Counted from the stretch's first letter, positions 35,640 through 48,892 are shown. The stretch is 64,000 bases of DNA from Tenrec ecaudatus (GCF_050624435.1 NC_134546.1:41619501-41683500); one strand, 5' to 3'. Notes: generated by a model not told the origin, from the letters alone. Program-made: numbers and translations.

Positions 35640-35810
35640 ACTACCCACTACCACTGAGGCAATTCTTATTCATAGCAGCTTTAGTGATTTTGAGACTATA
35701 CATCTTTGCAGGAGTAGGCACCTCATGCTTCTCCCCAGAATTGGTTAGTGTCTTGAACTACTGACTTTCTGCATAGCAGCTCATTGCCTAACCAACAGCA
35801 TAATCAGAAT
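35640..35810 (-). repeat. AfroSINE-type SINE, strongly diverged
   Basis: A reverse copy with cactgaggcaattcttattc and tttgagactatacatctttg in the body and cttgaactactgactttctg in the tRNA-like part. The head is poorly preserved. Confidence 0.5.
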
Positions 35811-35834
35811 ACTTTTTTTTGGAATTTTTTTTAT

Positions 35835-36212
35835 GATGCCTTATACCTGATCCCTTTGACACCTCGTGATCGCACAGGCTGGTGTGCTTCTTCCATGTGG
35901 GCTTTGTTGCTTCTGAGTTAGATGGTCGCTTGTTCACCTTCAAGCCTTTAAGACCCCAGATACTATTTCTTTTGATAGCCGGGCACCATCAGCTTTCTTC
36001 GCCACATTTGCTTATGCACCCGTTTGTCCTCGGCGATCGTATCATGGAGGTGTGCAGCCAATGATATGATTTTTTTATTCTTTGATGCCTGATAACTGAT
36101 CCCTTCGGGACCTCGTGATCGCACAGGCTGGTGTGTTCTTCTATGTGGGCTTTGTTGCTTCTGAGCTAGATGGCTGCTTGTTTATCTTCAAACCTTTAAG
36201 ACCCCAGACGCT
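35835..36212 (-). mobile_element. L1 3' UTR modules, tandem, reverse orientation
   Basis: Two consecutive copies of the L1 module lie about 240 bp apart: ctgatccctttgacacctcg at 35849 and ctgatcccttcgggacctcg near 36096. Each is followed by tgatcgcacaggctggtgtg and gggctttgttgcttctgag. The second copy breaks off at 36212, where mariner sequence begins. Confidence 0.75.
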
Positions 36213-36458
36213 ACCATGACAATGCACCTGCTCATGCAGCCATCTCTGTGTGCCAGTTTTGGGCAAAACACAGCATGCCTATCTTGCCCCACACACCTTA
36301 TTCACCTGACCTTGCTCTGTACAACTTCCTTTTGTTTATGCAAATGAAGTGGGACATGAAACGACAGTGCTTTGATGACATCGAAAAGGGGGAGAAAAAC
36401 CAGGGTGGTGCTGTCAGCCATCGACCAGACATTTCAAACGTGAAAAACGTTTCCAAGA
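36213..36458 (+). mobile_element. Mariner transposase C-terminal remnant, left part
   Basis: The plus strand encodes HDNAPAHAAISVCQFWAKHS, then HTPYSPDLALYNFLL and MKRQCFDDIE. The second triad Asp is in HDNA. The third, 34 residues on in active DD34D elements, is Asn here (36323-36325), so the enzyme is dead. An L1 insertion interrupts the coding sequence at 36458. Confidence 0.85.
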
Positions 36459-37390
36459 GAAGCACACCGGCCAGTGCGATCACAAGGTGCCCAAGGGACC
36501 AGGTATAAGGCATCATGCAAAAAAAAAAAAGATATAAGTGTGTGTATGTATGTGTATATGTATATATGTATGTGTATATATGTATATATATATATCATAT
36601 CAAATGAAGGGGGAAGTGCAGAGTGGAGACCCAAGGCCCAAGTGTCGGCCAATGGAGATCCCCTCATAGAGGGGTTTAGGAGAGGAGATGGGTTAATTAG
36701 GGTGTGAGGTAGTATCGATGAAGAACACAGTTTTCCCCCAGATCCTGGATGCTTCCTCCCCCCAACTACCATGATCCGAATTCTAGCTTGCAGGGCTGGA
36801 TAGGACAGAGGCTGTACACTGGTACATATGAGGGTTGGAGGTACAGGGAATCCAGGGTGGATGATACCTTCAGGACCAAGGGTGTGAGGGACGATGCTGG
36901 GAGAGTGGAGGGTGAGTGGGTTGGAAAGGGGGAACTGATTACAAGGATCCACATGTGACCTCTTCCCTGGGAGAGGGACAGCAGAGAAGGGGGGAAGGGA
37001 GACTCCGGATAGGGCAAGATATGACAAAATAACGATGTATAAATTACCAAGGGCATATGAGGGAGGGGGAAATGGGGAGGGAGGGGGGAAAAAAAAGAGG
37101 ACCTGATGCAAGGGGCTTAAGTGGAGAGCAAATGCCTTGAGAATGATTGGGGCAGGGAATGTATGGATGTGCTTTATACAATTGATGTATGTATATGTAT
37201 GGATTGTGGTAAGAGTTGTATGAGTCCCTAATAAAATGTAAAAGAAGAAAAGAGAAAAAAATGATTAGGGCAAAGACTGTACAGATGTGCTTTATACAAT
37301 TGATGTATGTATATGTATGAACTGTGAAAAGAATTGTATCAGCCCCAATAAATTGTTAAAATAAATAAATAAATAAATTTAAAAAAAACA
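36459..37390 (+). mobile_element. 5'-truncated L1 inserted in a mariner element
   Basis: Sense-oriented L1 3' UTR ending in a duplicated terminal module (two taataaaatg-type signals near 37230 and 37345) and an A-rich tail. It is flanked by perfect 16-bp target duplications AAAAACGTTTCCAAGA (36443-36458 and 37391-37406). It includes a TG/TA-rich microsatellite at 36538-36600. The 225-codon minus-strand frame over it is an antisense shadow. Confidence 0.9.
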
Positions 37391-37406
37391 AAAAACGTTT
37401 CCAAGA

Positions 37407-37490
37407 ATGGAATCACACATTTGACAAATATAGGAAGAGTAATGGAGTACACTTAGAAGGTGATGAAGTTGTTGTGTGAAAAAAATCAAT
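37407..37490 (+). mobile_element. Mariner remnant, right part
   Basis: It continues the mariner coding sequence after the L1: atggaatcacacatttgac, then agtaatggagtacacttag and gatga, matching the family's C-terminal W-x-H..CI.SNG-x-x-x-EGD pattern with a decayed frame. Confidence 0.75.
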
Positions 37491-37799
37491 ACATAGTTTT
37501 GGGGGACAAATTCCATGTTTTGGTCCCCCTCTCATATATTGAAAAGTATTACAGGAGATGCAAGGAGCCAAGGATGACTGAGTTGAAAAGATGAAACAAT
37601 GTCTTTGAGTCCTAAGGTGTGCCAGACCAGAGAGAGGATATTTTCAATCCATTCGTATACATGGGAAAGCTAGCACAATGAATAAGGAAGTTCAAAGGGG
37701 AATTGATGCCTTTAAATTATGTTTCTCATAAAAATTATTGAGTAGACCATGGTCTACCATAAAAGTACACTAACCTGTCTGGGAAGAAGTACAGCCTGA

Positions 37800-40700
37800 A
37801 TGAACTTTAAAAGTGAAGATGGAAAGAAGCCACTGGGCACTCTCACAACCTGGAATGGAAGGCCCCAGTCATTCTGCATCCCAGCAAGGAAGGTCCCAGA
37901 AATTTTTTAAACCTTGCAGAGACAACTCCAACCTCTTCTCCAGGGCAGAAGGGAAGGCTCTGGCCAGCCCTGCCTCCTGGCAAAGCAGGCTCCAGATGTT
38001 CCAGTGCCCTGTTCAGGAAGCCTCTGGCCACTATCACACCTTGGAAAGACAAAGTCAGCTACTCTCACACAACCCAGAAGCCCTGTCAACATGAATAGCG
38101 CACTATGATACTGTGGAAACAGCAGGCAGTTGTGGTCCACAACAAAAGCAAAAACAAGAATGTCAGGCACAAACAATGGAAAAGTATACAATTCCCAAGG
38201 AATATTCTGAGGAAAATGTTGGTACTACCAAATTTGAATTCAGAAGAAAAATGTTGGTATATTTCAACAGACAGAGGCAATGTTCAAGAGACGAATGGAA
38301 AGCATAGTAAAAGTAGAAACCCTAAACTAAATCAAATTCCAGAAGATAAATAAGATGATAGTATTAGACAACATGGTAAAAGAACAGAGGATAAGAATTG
38401 TTAAAATGGAAAACCATATTAGAGAGCTTGAAGACAATTTCCTCAACTACAACTGATGAGAGAAACAGTCAGCAAAGAGGGAAAAGAAATATAAATAAAC
38501 ATAAGAATCATGTGAGATACTATCCAGAGGCACAACTATTGGGATACTAAAGCAGGAAGCAACAACAAAATTCACAGGGAAAATAGCTCAGAAAGTCATT
38601 GAAGAATACTTCCCTGATATCTTAAAAGAGGAGAAAATAAGTATTTCTGAAATTGACATAGGCTCAAACAGGACAGATTGTAAAAGGAACCCCTATGACA
38701 TATGGCAGTCCAATGCTACAATATCAAGAACAAGGAGAGGATGTCGAAATAAGTTAGGGGAAGAGAAAAAGAGAAGTGGTTCCTTCCAAAGGAAAACTGA
38801 TAAGAATAAGTTCAAATTTCTCAGCAGTAAACATATATGCAAGCAGAGAGCAGAGTAACATTTATAAAACCCTTACAGAAAAAAACAAAACACTGCAAAC
38901 CAAGAATCTCACATCCAGCAAAACTTCCTCAAATATGAAGGAGAGATTAGGGTACTTTCAAACAAGCAGAAATTAAAAATTTGTGAAAACAAGATCAGCT
39001 TTATAAAAAAAAACACAATAAAAAGAACACTTTGGAAAGAGAATCAGCAACAGCCAAAGCTGAGAAAAACATACTAGACAGTACTATGCAGAAATCAACA
39101 CACTGAAAACAGTATTCAGAACTATTCTTAAAGGAAAAGCAAAGAAACTAATAAAATCACACAGAACATACGCACACAGACAAATGACAGCAGCAAACAT
39201 GCACATACAATCAGGACACAGAATGTCAGTAGATTAAATGCACCAGACAAGAGACAGAATAGTACACTGGATGAGGAAAAAAGAGAAAAGACCCATCTGC
39301 CTAAACTATAGGCAATTTAGAAACAAAGACAAAAATAGACCCAAAAGAATCAAAGGGTGGAGAAAAATTAACCAGCTAATCAGAAGTGGCAATATTAATC
39401 ACCAATAAAATAGACTTCGAGGCAAAAAACAACATGAAATACCAAAAAGGGCACTACTTGATCATTAAAAGACGAATGGGTCAAGGACCTATTACCAAAA
39501 TAAATATAGACAACGAGTGAAAGACCCACACAGTCCTTTAATCATGCTCTTACTGTCTTGAAGAGAGAAACTGAGGTACGGAAGTAACAGTGGAACAGTT
39601 CGATGCCACTCTCAAGGAAAGAAAGAGCAGCGGGAAAGAAACTCAAGAGACAAAAGAATTAAGCAGCAGAGTCAACCAACTCGACCTCCTAGACATCAAT
39701 AGAGCACTCCAGCCGACAGCAGCCTAGTAGAAATTATCTTCTGGTGCATAAGGAACAGTCTCTAGAAGCGACCATATGTTGGGTCACAAAGCAAGTCTTA
39801 AGAAATTTAAAATGACTGAAATTCTAGACTCCATTTTCTCAGACCACAATACTATAAACTAGGGATCAACACGATAAAGAACAAAAGCATAAATAAAATC
39901 ATGGGAACTGAAGAACACAGTACTTAAAAATGACTGGGAAATGAATGAGGTTAAAAGAAATTACTTAAAACAAATAGAAGAAAAAGGCAACATTCCAAAA
40001 CCTTTGGGACATGGCAGAAAGAGTTATGAGGGCAATTTATAGCACGCAACACACACACACACACACAAATAGGAGAAAACTAAAATTAATACCTCTCAAA
40101 TCCTCAACACCTAGAAAAACAACAAAAATAAACCTTTGACCACCAGGGGAAAAGAAATCATGAAGATTAAAGCAGAAATATATGAATTGGGAAACAGATA
40201 AATAAAAGAAAAAGTAAAAAAGATAAGAAATTGGTTCTTTTAAAGGATTATCAAAATCGAAAAAACACTGGCAAACTTAAGGGAAAAGAAAGAGAACATG
40301 CAAATATCCAAAATTAGAGATGAACAGGGTGACATCATAACAGAACTAAATGAACTAAAAGGAATAATAACACTCTACTACAAAATATTGTACTTCAACA
40401 AACTTGAAAATTTAGACAAAATGAGAAAATTTCTAAAAACACACCTGCATTTCTACAGATCAATGTAGAAAACCTCAACACACCAATAACAAAAGAAGAA
40501 ATAGGTCAGGTCATTAAAGCACTCCCAACCAAGGAAAGCCCAGGACCAGATGGCTTCCCTGGTGGAGTCTACCAAGTGTTCAGAGTGCAGCTGACACAAA
40601 TCCTGCACAGATTGCCAGAATATAGATACGGGCAGCAAACTCCTGAACTCATTTTATGAAGTGAGAATAACCTGATACTAAAACTAGGCAAAGACATCAA

Positions 40701-43700
40701 ATGGATAGAAAACTAGAGACCAACATCTCTTACGAACATAGACACACAACTTCTCAACAAAATCCTTACCAATAGACTCCAACTACATATATAAATATAC
40801 ACCATGATCAAGTGGGCTTCACACTAAGTATACAAGGATAGTTTAACATTAGAAAACCACTCATGCCATCCACCATATAAACAAACTAAAAGTAAGAACC
40901 GCATGATCACATCACCTGATGTAGAAGAAGACATTTGATAATATTCCATTTCTGATGAAAAAATACTCAGAACAATAGGAGTAGAAGGGAAACATCTCCA
41001 CATGTTAAATGCTATTGTGAAAAACAGAGAACTGACAGCAGTTCCCCTCCTAATGTGAACCAGACAAGGATACCCCTTATCTTCACTCTTACTCAACGCT
41101 ACTGAAAGTCTGAGCTAACATAATTCGACAACAACAGAGCAAAGTAATCCAGATTGACAAAGAAGAAGTAGAACGTTCACTATTTGCAGATGATATGATT
41201 TTATATATATAGAAAACCCCAAATACTTGACAAATAAAACTGTTGGTGACAATAGAAAGATTCATCAATGTGACAGGTTACAAGATTAACCTGTAAATAT
41301 CAATAGGATATCTGTATCCTAATCAAGAGGCCTCTGAAAAAGAAATCAAGACAACAGTGTCATTTACAATAGCCACGGAGAAGATGAAATACTTCGTGAT
41401 AAACCTAAGCACCGAACCAAAGGTTTGTATAAAGAAAACAACAGAACACGATCAGAAGGGCCACAAGTGAAGCTACGTTACAGAAGACTATTCGATGTCC
41501 ATGGGCAAGAAGACAGCATTGTGACAATGCTAATGTTTCCCCAATCAATCTACAAATTGAATGCAACTCCAATTCAGATTCCAACTCCATTCTTTTAGAA
41601 AATGGAAAAACCCATGATGAGCTAAATATAGAGAGGAAAGAGACCTAGAGCAAGTAAAGAACTTCATAAGAAGAACTGGGAAGCTTTTCACTACTCGACC
41701 TCAAAGCTATAGTAACCAAGCTATACTAGTCAAAACAGCCAGGGCTGTACAATGATAGGTGTAAATACCCACCAATGGAATAGAGTAGAACACTCAGAAA
41801 TATTTCATCCACCTACAAACTAATTGTCTTTGACAAAGGGTCAAGTAACATTCTATGGGGAAGACATCGTCTCTTTCAACAAATAGCACTGGCAAAATTG
41901 AGTATCCATCTGCAGGAGAACGAAACAGGATCCATACCCCACCTTATGTGCAAAAACAAATTCAAGGTGAATTAAAGATCTATGTGTAAATCTCAGTGTT
42001 ATAATGATCACGAGTTAGAAAATATGGGCAAACGTAAGGGTTCTATTTCAGGGCACAGATATTGTCTGTGTTAGCCAGGGTGCTCTAGAGAAACAAAACC
42101 AGGACACTTATGATTTATATACATACATACATACTACATACATACATATATATGTTTATACAGCGAGAAGGAATATAACAGCTAATTAGTCCACACAGCA
42201 GTCCAGAGAGCTCAGTTCAACTCACTTTAATGCAACAGTTAATATACTGGAAGTCCTTCAACTCATGTGGGCTGCTGACCAAGGGAAGCCGACAGCAAAG
42301 TCTTCCCTCAGGCAAGGCAGGGAGAGTGTGCCTGCTGGCAACAGATAGTGGGGTGGGTCATCAACAGTCGGTAGCTCAGGATCTTAGCCAGGCAGGCCTT
42401 GATGGGATCTGGAACTCAAGGACAGTGGCAGGATCCACTAGCCTCAAGCTCAAGCAATGTATGCACCAGAAGCATGGCTAAGCAGGTCTAGGAGGAGCCT
42501 GAAGCTCTAGTGACAGGATCCATTGGTTGGCTTGGTCCACAAGTAATGTAGTGCACAGGTTGAGACATAGAACTAGCTAAAGCAGCAGCACTCTGCTCTG
42601 ATCACCAAGGAGCGATAGGGAGATGGGATGCCAGCTGTCATATTTATTTTGGTCATGCTTCAATCACCCTGTGACCCATCCAAACTCCTCCCACATGCTC
42701 CCATTGGCCTAGTTGACCAAGAAACCCAACTAACACTATTGAATCTTAAAAAGGTGAACACAATTAGTAGAAGATAAAATAAATGACTAGACATTTATGT
42801 ACATCAAAACATTTCATTAAAGAGTAATATGAAAACTCATAGGCGATGAAGCAATCTTTAGCAATGATAGAACAGATAATGACTAATCTCTAGAATCTAT
42901 AGACTATTGCAATACCTCCACAAGAAAAGAACACTCTAATTAAAAATTGGGCAAAGTACTTGAACAGACAGTTCACCAAAAATTACAACTAAATTAGCTA
43001 ATAAACATATGAAAAATACAATCATTAGCCATCCAGGAGTTGCAAATCAAAACAATGTGAGCTATCACTTTACACCAACAAGATGATCCAATTAAACCAA
43101 GAAACAGAAAACCATAAATCCTGAAGAGGAGGCATGGAAATTTTAACCTTTATCCACTGGTGGTGGGATTATAAATATGCACAACCATCAGGACAAGCGA
43201 TATAGTACTCCCCCAAGTAACCAGAAATAGGAATTCTGTATGATCTAGCAATGCCTCTGCTGTGTGTATACCCTAAATAACTAAGAGCCGTAATGCTGCA
43301 AAGAGACAGCCGCACTCCCATGTTCGTTACAGCACTGTTCACAAAAGCAAGAAGTTGGAACAAGTCCAATGCCCATCAGCAGAAGAACGAATAAAGAAGC
43401 TTTGGTACATACACACAATGAATTTCTATATTGACAAAAGACCAGTGATGTACCAGGAAAGCCCTAATGACATGGATGAACTTGGAGAATATTATGCTGA
43501 GTGAAGTTAATCACAAGAAGACAGATATTGTATGAGACCATTACTGAATGTGTAAAAAGCAACACAAACATTCACATACTAAAGGGACAGACTTTGGAGT
43601 TTGCCTAGGGAGGGGGGTTAAGGTGAGAAGAAGCAACAAACTAGAAGACTGACAGGTATGGACTTGGGCGAAAGACAGGATGGAGGTCTGTAGGAGGGAG

Positions 43701-43763
43701 AAGAGAAATTAGGGGAGAATATTGTGAGAAGATAGAGGGGAGGCAGAATCGATGTCTCATTTG
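37800..43763 (+). mobile_element. Decayed L1 element of about 6 kb, plus strand
   Basis: This region carries degenerate L1 sequence through most of an element. 38700-38990 resembles the region of old L1M elements with tgcaaaccaagaatctcac and ccagcaaaacttcctcaaat. 40500-40560 encodes the TKESPGPDGFPG-type block of the reverse transcriptase. The SLFADDMILYI catalytic motif (FADD at 41183-41194) is intact but is followed by a stop. 42980-43560 holds the ORF2 3' region. Many stops are present. An LTR-like element interrupts it at 42067-42740. It is inactive. Confidence 0.8.
42067..42740 (+). mobile_element. LTR-like element inserted in the L1
   Basis: It starts TGTGTTAGCCAGGGTGCTCT and ends near AACCCAACTAACAC, splitting L1 ORF2. 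It contains a (CATA)n patch at 42119-42150. TATTG occurs on both sides (42061 region and 42741 region), but that would place the start 2 bp before the TG, so the target duplication is uncertain. Confidence 0.6.
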
Positions 43764-43768
43764 AACTG

Positions 43769-44281
43769 TGTGTTAATCTGGGTAGACTAGAGAAACAAAT
43801 TCATAAACACTCATAAGCGTGTAAGAGAGAGTTTTATATCAAAGAGTAATTGTATATTGAAAAATGTCCCAGCCCAGTCCTGATGTAGTCCGTAAGTCCA
43901 ATATTAACCCACATGTCTACTACTAGTCCACAAATTCCTCGTTAGACTCACACAACCATGCAATAATGCCGAATGCAGGAAGATCACAGGCCAGTGGGTA
44001 GAAAGTCCTGTGAATCCAGTGGCAGTGGAAACCTCTCAGTGCTGGCAGGGGTCTCCATGTGGCTCCTCCAGCTCCAGGGCTCTGGCTCCATCCGTGTGTC
44101 TTCATGTGGCTTGTCAACAGGAATGTCTCACAGGGAGTGGAGCCGAGAATTCCACCTCCGGTGAGCTATTTATCTCCTTAGTGCTTCCAAATGAGGCCAC
44201 CAGACTGTGACCTGACTGATAGGCTACACTCCACCCCTTCACTCATAATCCTCTCAAGTGGGCATCGGAGTATGATATACA
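43769..44281 (+). mobile_element. Solo LTR-like element
   Basis: A 513-bp member of the TGTGTTAGTC family (start TGTGTTAATCTGGGTAGACT), flanked by perfect 5-bp duplications AACTG (43764-43768 and 44282-44286). It lies at the 3' end of the decayed L1. Confidence 0.75.
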
Positions 44282-44399
44282 AACTGTGAAATTCAGAGCT
44301 GGCAATCTGAAATGGAAATCCCTCATCTAATTCCCAATAAAAAATTCATAAAAATCAAGATGAGGATGGTGAGATGTTGTTTCCTGTAGTTTGAGCATA

Positions 44400-44625
44400 T
44401 AACGAGGAGAAAAAAACGACAAAATACTTGATAAAGTAAAGGGCAGGTTAAAATAAAATTAAAAAAAGACCCGTAAAGAAATGGTGTGACAGTGGCTGCA
44501 ACAATGGACTCCAACATAGTGTCGTGAGGATGGTGCTGGATCTGGCAGGGCTTTGTTCTGTTACACATGAACTAGATACAAGTTGGAACTGACTCGGGCA
44601 AAAAACAGCAATAGCAAATTGCTTA
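44400..44625 (+). mobile_element. RTE/BovB-type LINE 3' tail
   Basis: It reads gtgacagtggctgcaacaat, ggactccaacatag, ggatggtgctggatctggca, tttgttctgttacacatg and ttggaactgactcgggca, the same terminal order as the copy at 19480. Confidence 0.7.
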
Positions 44626-44629
44626 CACA

Positions 44630-47600
44630 TTGTTGGGATTCTTGGTTTGGCGATGCAAAATAGAAAGGGAGGCAGCAGCTGGTAAGATGATGCTGAGTCA
44701 GGAGACGCAGGAGTTAAACACCGCTCCTTGCCCCATTTTATAAAGTGTGTTACAGCTAGTGCCACAAATTTGATTTGAACAATTTCTATTTTTCCCAGAA
44801 AAGATGTTATTACAGGTCAATCATTTCCATAAGTGAGAGCACATTTCTGGTGCATACTACGCTGACAGATGGCTAGAAGACCTCTCTTTCATGATCCCAG
44901 GCGGGATAAAAAGGCAATTTACTATCTATAGGACTGTGGGTACAGCGGTTTGGAAGAGAATCATTCTTATACAAATAACTCGGTGTTTGAATCTGAACTA
45001 TCAAATGAATCTGAGCTATAGCCAAATCAATTTGATAAACCATCAGAATATGATTGTACTGGCTCCAGCCTGTAAAGGCAATGCATTAAAATCTCCCCAC
45101 AGGAAACAGTTTCCCAAGGAAACAGCAATTGCTCAATTGCTTAAAAAAAAAAAAGAAAAAGCTCAAGTGATTTCAGAATATCAGGTGAAAACACAGATGG
45201 CTACTGATGTTCAAGGTCAAGACTCATGAGGAGGAAACCAGGAGGCTGGGCTATTCCTGTGAAATTCAATGGAGCTTGTCTGTGTGCTCCTGACTTTCTT
45301 TCTCTACATCAATTTCAATTTGCGATGGCACATCTCACCCTTGGCCCCTCAGAGGCTCTGTATTCTTCATTCAACTTGAGAAGTTGCCGTCTAGAAAGGG
45401 GGGTGCCTTACTCTGCACTTTCTTAGGGTCCCTTACACAAATCTACTGAGAACATCTCTCCGAGCCAGTGGAGGAGGGGCTCCACCGTTATCTTGTAGAG
45501 GAGAGGTTTTGAAACCAGGGAGCCTCCCCAATCCCCATCATTGGTTCTAGAGCAGCCAGTGATTCTCAGAGGATTCCAGACCAGCAGCCGTGGCTGCTGG
45601 GAGATTAATAGAAATGCCAAATCTTTAGCCCCTCCTGATCTGTAACCCGTGGAAGAAGAATCTTCCTGGATAAGGACCAGTTAGCTGAGCTTATACAAGC
45701 CCCTTAGGTGATTTTGATGCATGCTCAAGTTTAGAAAAATTTTCCTAAGGCAGGGATTGGAAAATTGTGACTCTAGAGCCATAAAAGGCTTTTTCAGTAT
45801 GTACGCGTGGCTATAAAATAAAATTGAAAAAAATTAAAGCAATTTAGATTAGCCAGGTGAATTCTCCTCAGGGATTTACCCTCCATTAAGGAAGCCACCT
45901 CACCCAAGATTTACTCCTTTCCCCAGGGACACCCTACATCCAGGGGCTCTCTCTGCAGAAGCAGAACAAACAGGGCCATCCTAATGCGCGAGTGTCCCAT
46001 GGGATTGCCTGCGACTTCTATTGCTAATTCACCGCAATCTGGCGACTTCCATTTAGCACGCCTCAGTCAGCTTCCAACATGCAAATCTCCACAACGCTGT
46101 CTGCTTTTGGCGGGGAGGATTCATCCTGCAGCCACAGCACCAGCAGGAACAGCATTTGTTGTGGCGTGCACACACTCCTACCCCGACCCATTGACCCTGA
46201 GTATCTGAGGTGACCTCATCGTGTGCATATTTAGGTAAGCAGTTCTCATTCTGAGACTTATCTGGTGCTGGAACATCAACTTGCAAAAATGGGATAGGCC
46301 ATAAGCCCATGTCAGTAAGCTGAAGGGCTGTAATAACATCTGTGCATGAACCCGAAAGCCACAGAAAGGGAAGAATGTTGTTAAAGTCCTCTGTCCTTTT
46401 GCCCTGGAGGGGTGGAGGAGGGAACCCACAGTTAGAGACTCGCCTCTTGGCCAGGTATGACACCTCTCTCCTTGGGCATGAAGATGGAAAGGTCTGAGGT
46501 TATATCCTCACTCGCGTCCCTTCTCACTCACGGGAAGTATTTCATACCTCCTTTAGGGGGTTCCGAAAATTGCATTCACTCATTTCTAGCCAGTTATGTT
46601 TCTGTGGTATAAGGGATGAAGCAGCGTGCCTGTGACTCTTGAATCCTTGGGGATGCATCCTTTGGAACGGCTTCTGAGAGTGACATAACTCCTTTGGCCC
46701 GGATTCATAGAGGGGCTGGCTGGGGGATTAATGCTTGGTGTTCTTCCAGCAAGCTACTTTAGAGATACACCGTGCTGTGCTTCAGCCTGGGACCTGCCTA
46801 GGCAGCCCCAGGAGACATGCTTCCGGGCCTGTTGGCAGATCATTTGCGTGGGTTCTTAGGCAGGGGGTTGGTGCTTATAGCTCTTTTTCACATGGAACTC
46901 AGCGCATAACCAATTGCCAAGGGCCTTGTGAATAATTTTAGATGCTCACACTAACATATTTATATGCCTTAGGCAACAAGGTATTGTGGAATGATGTGGA
47001 ACCCGATTCTGTCTTCGCTCTGCTACATACTATGGTGGTGTGATGTTTAGTAACTCACTTCCCTGGTTTCTTCAGATACCCGAGGAACCAGTTGAAGGCC
47101 CTGGCCAACTGGAATATGTTCTCTGGAGCAGATAGTGGGATAGACCCAAGCTGGCATCAGATTTAGGTCTGGTATGGAAACAAACAGGAGGCTTAGCCAT
47201 GAACATATAGAGGGGCTGAGGAAATGCAGAACCTTAGATAAAAACAAAAAACTATGGTTCTGTGGATCAAAGACATCAAAAATACGTTCCATATTGTCTA
47301 TATTATCTTCCAACCACTAAGAATGGGGTACAGGGTCCAATAGACATTCTACGAACTCCTCCTACACAAGTGTACCGACAGCATGCTCAGCTCCCTCCAG
47401 CCCCTACGACCGTCTGCTTAGGACACCTGAGCACCAATCATGGCCTGATCCAGTCAGCTGTATATTCACTATTATCTTACTCATCAGAATATCAGCTTTC
47501 TGTGCTTACTATTCTGTCTTCAGCACTATAACAGCGAATGGCACAGAGTGGTTGTTTAATAACTACCTAATGAGTGGATACATTTTATTAATCTTCAAAT

Positions 47601-47865
47601 AATATTAGGAGGTAGTAAGCTTCAAACAATACTAGGAGATAGGCATGCTCATGAATATTCAGACGGTCAGGGAAGACAGTGAAGAGGAATTTGGACTTGG
47701 AAAGATGAGAAGAGAGTGGTCCGTCACTCATGTCAGTAGAGCTGTGGGGAAGGAGGAATCAGTGATAAAAGGAGGGGTGTGAGGCCCCGGGTGTGAGGCA
47801 CTGAAGGCATCGCAAGGGATTCTGGAATCAAGGCATGTGTAGGTCACTGGATTGAGGAAGCATCT
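44630..47865. other. Intronic stretch, mostly unassigned
   Basis: No gene. Short frames up to 136 codons (46053-46463, minus) match no family I recognise. A short segment at 45755-45835 resembles a different hAT-type end, but too weakly to call. Confidence 0.5.
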
Positions 47866-47869
47866 AGAT

Positions 47870-48330
47870 CATTTAAAAATAATAACATTTTATTGTGTTC
47901 TCAATGAAAGTTTACACAACAAATTAGGTTCTCCCTGGACAATTTACACACGAATTGCTCCATGCCATTAATTATATTTTCCACAACGTGTCAGCATTCT
48001 CTCTCATTGTGTTTGGGCTGTTCCATGATCTCTAGTTTCCCTGCTGCTTATCTTCTTGTCTTTGCTTTTTGAGTAATTGTCCAACTTTTGATCTCCTGTG
48101 GATGGACGTTCCATGGAATGCCGTACTCGTGGGCACTATCCTTGATTTTGTGATTCGATCTGTCATTTCAATAAAAGGTGAATTCAAGTGAGGTTCAGTT
48201 CAACGTTTAAAGAGCATCTTGGGGTGGTAGTCTCCGGAAAGTTTCTAGTCTCAACATGTTCAATAAGTCTGGAGCTATTCTGAATCACACCTTTTCCCTG
48301 TTTGATCAGTGCCCATGTATTGGGTCCCTA
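47870..48330 (-). mobile_element. Afrotherian LINE 3' end, tentative
   Basis: The blocks ttttattgtgttctcaatga, aagtttacacaacaaattag and gttctccctggacaatttac resemble a repeat common in elephant-type genomes, in reverse orientation. Assignment to an L1 lineage is from memory. Confidence 0.4.
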
Positions 48331-48892
48331 ATAAAAATGATCAGTAGTAGTAGCCAGGTATCTGTTTTCTGGTCTCAGGGTAGATGAGGTTGTGACTTGC
48401 AAAGACAGCTATAGGGACTGATTTCTTCTCTGAGATGTTGGTTTGAAATGCTTACATGATAAGGAGGGAGCTTTGTGCTTTTCGTTGGAGAAATGTACAG
48501 TGGAGTGGCTGAAAGACTGTGCTGTGGGTCAGACTTGTTTGAGTTTAAGCACCTTCTCACAAGCTTAGACGTCGCCATAAGGGAGTGAACTTTGATCTCT
48601 CTCCAGCCTGAAGCACAGAAGTCCTACCTTTACTGAGACGTGTTCTTCAGCCCATACCCTTGGGCCTTCAGGGAAGCCAATGTTTTCTTCTGTAAAAGGG
48701 GAACACTAGTTTTTACCATAGACCCAGAGGACTATTGGGAAGATTAAACTAGAAAATACGTTTTAAGATCTTAGAGCCCTGCTAGCTGCGAATCAGCACG
48801 GCATTGTTCCTGTAGTCATCTTTGCACATGATCGCTGGCCTTGCCTTTGAAGTTTCCCTGAGCTGAATAAAGTGGATGTCAAGTTCACGGGC

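Noticed and set aside
36434-37111. 225-codon open frame on the minus strand
   Set aside because: It lies antisense across an L1 3' UTR and its microsatellite. The proline/serine-rich product and a stretch of alternating I/Y/H come from the repeat, not from a gene.
45755-45835. Possible end of another hAT element (gattggaaaattgtgactct, then agagccataaaaggc)
   Set aside because: Only one weak end is visible. No matching inverted end or target duplication was found.
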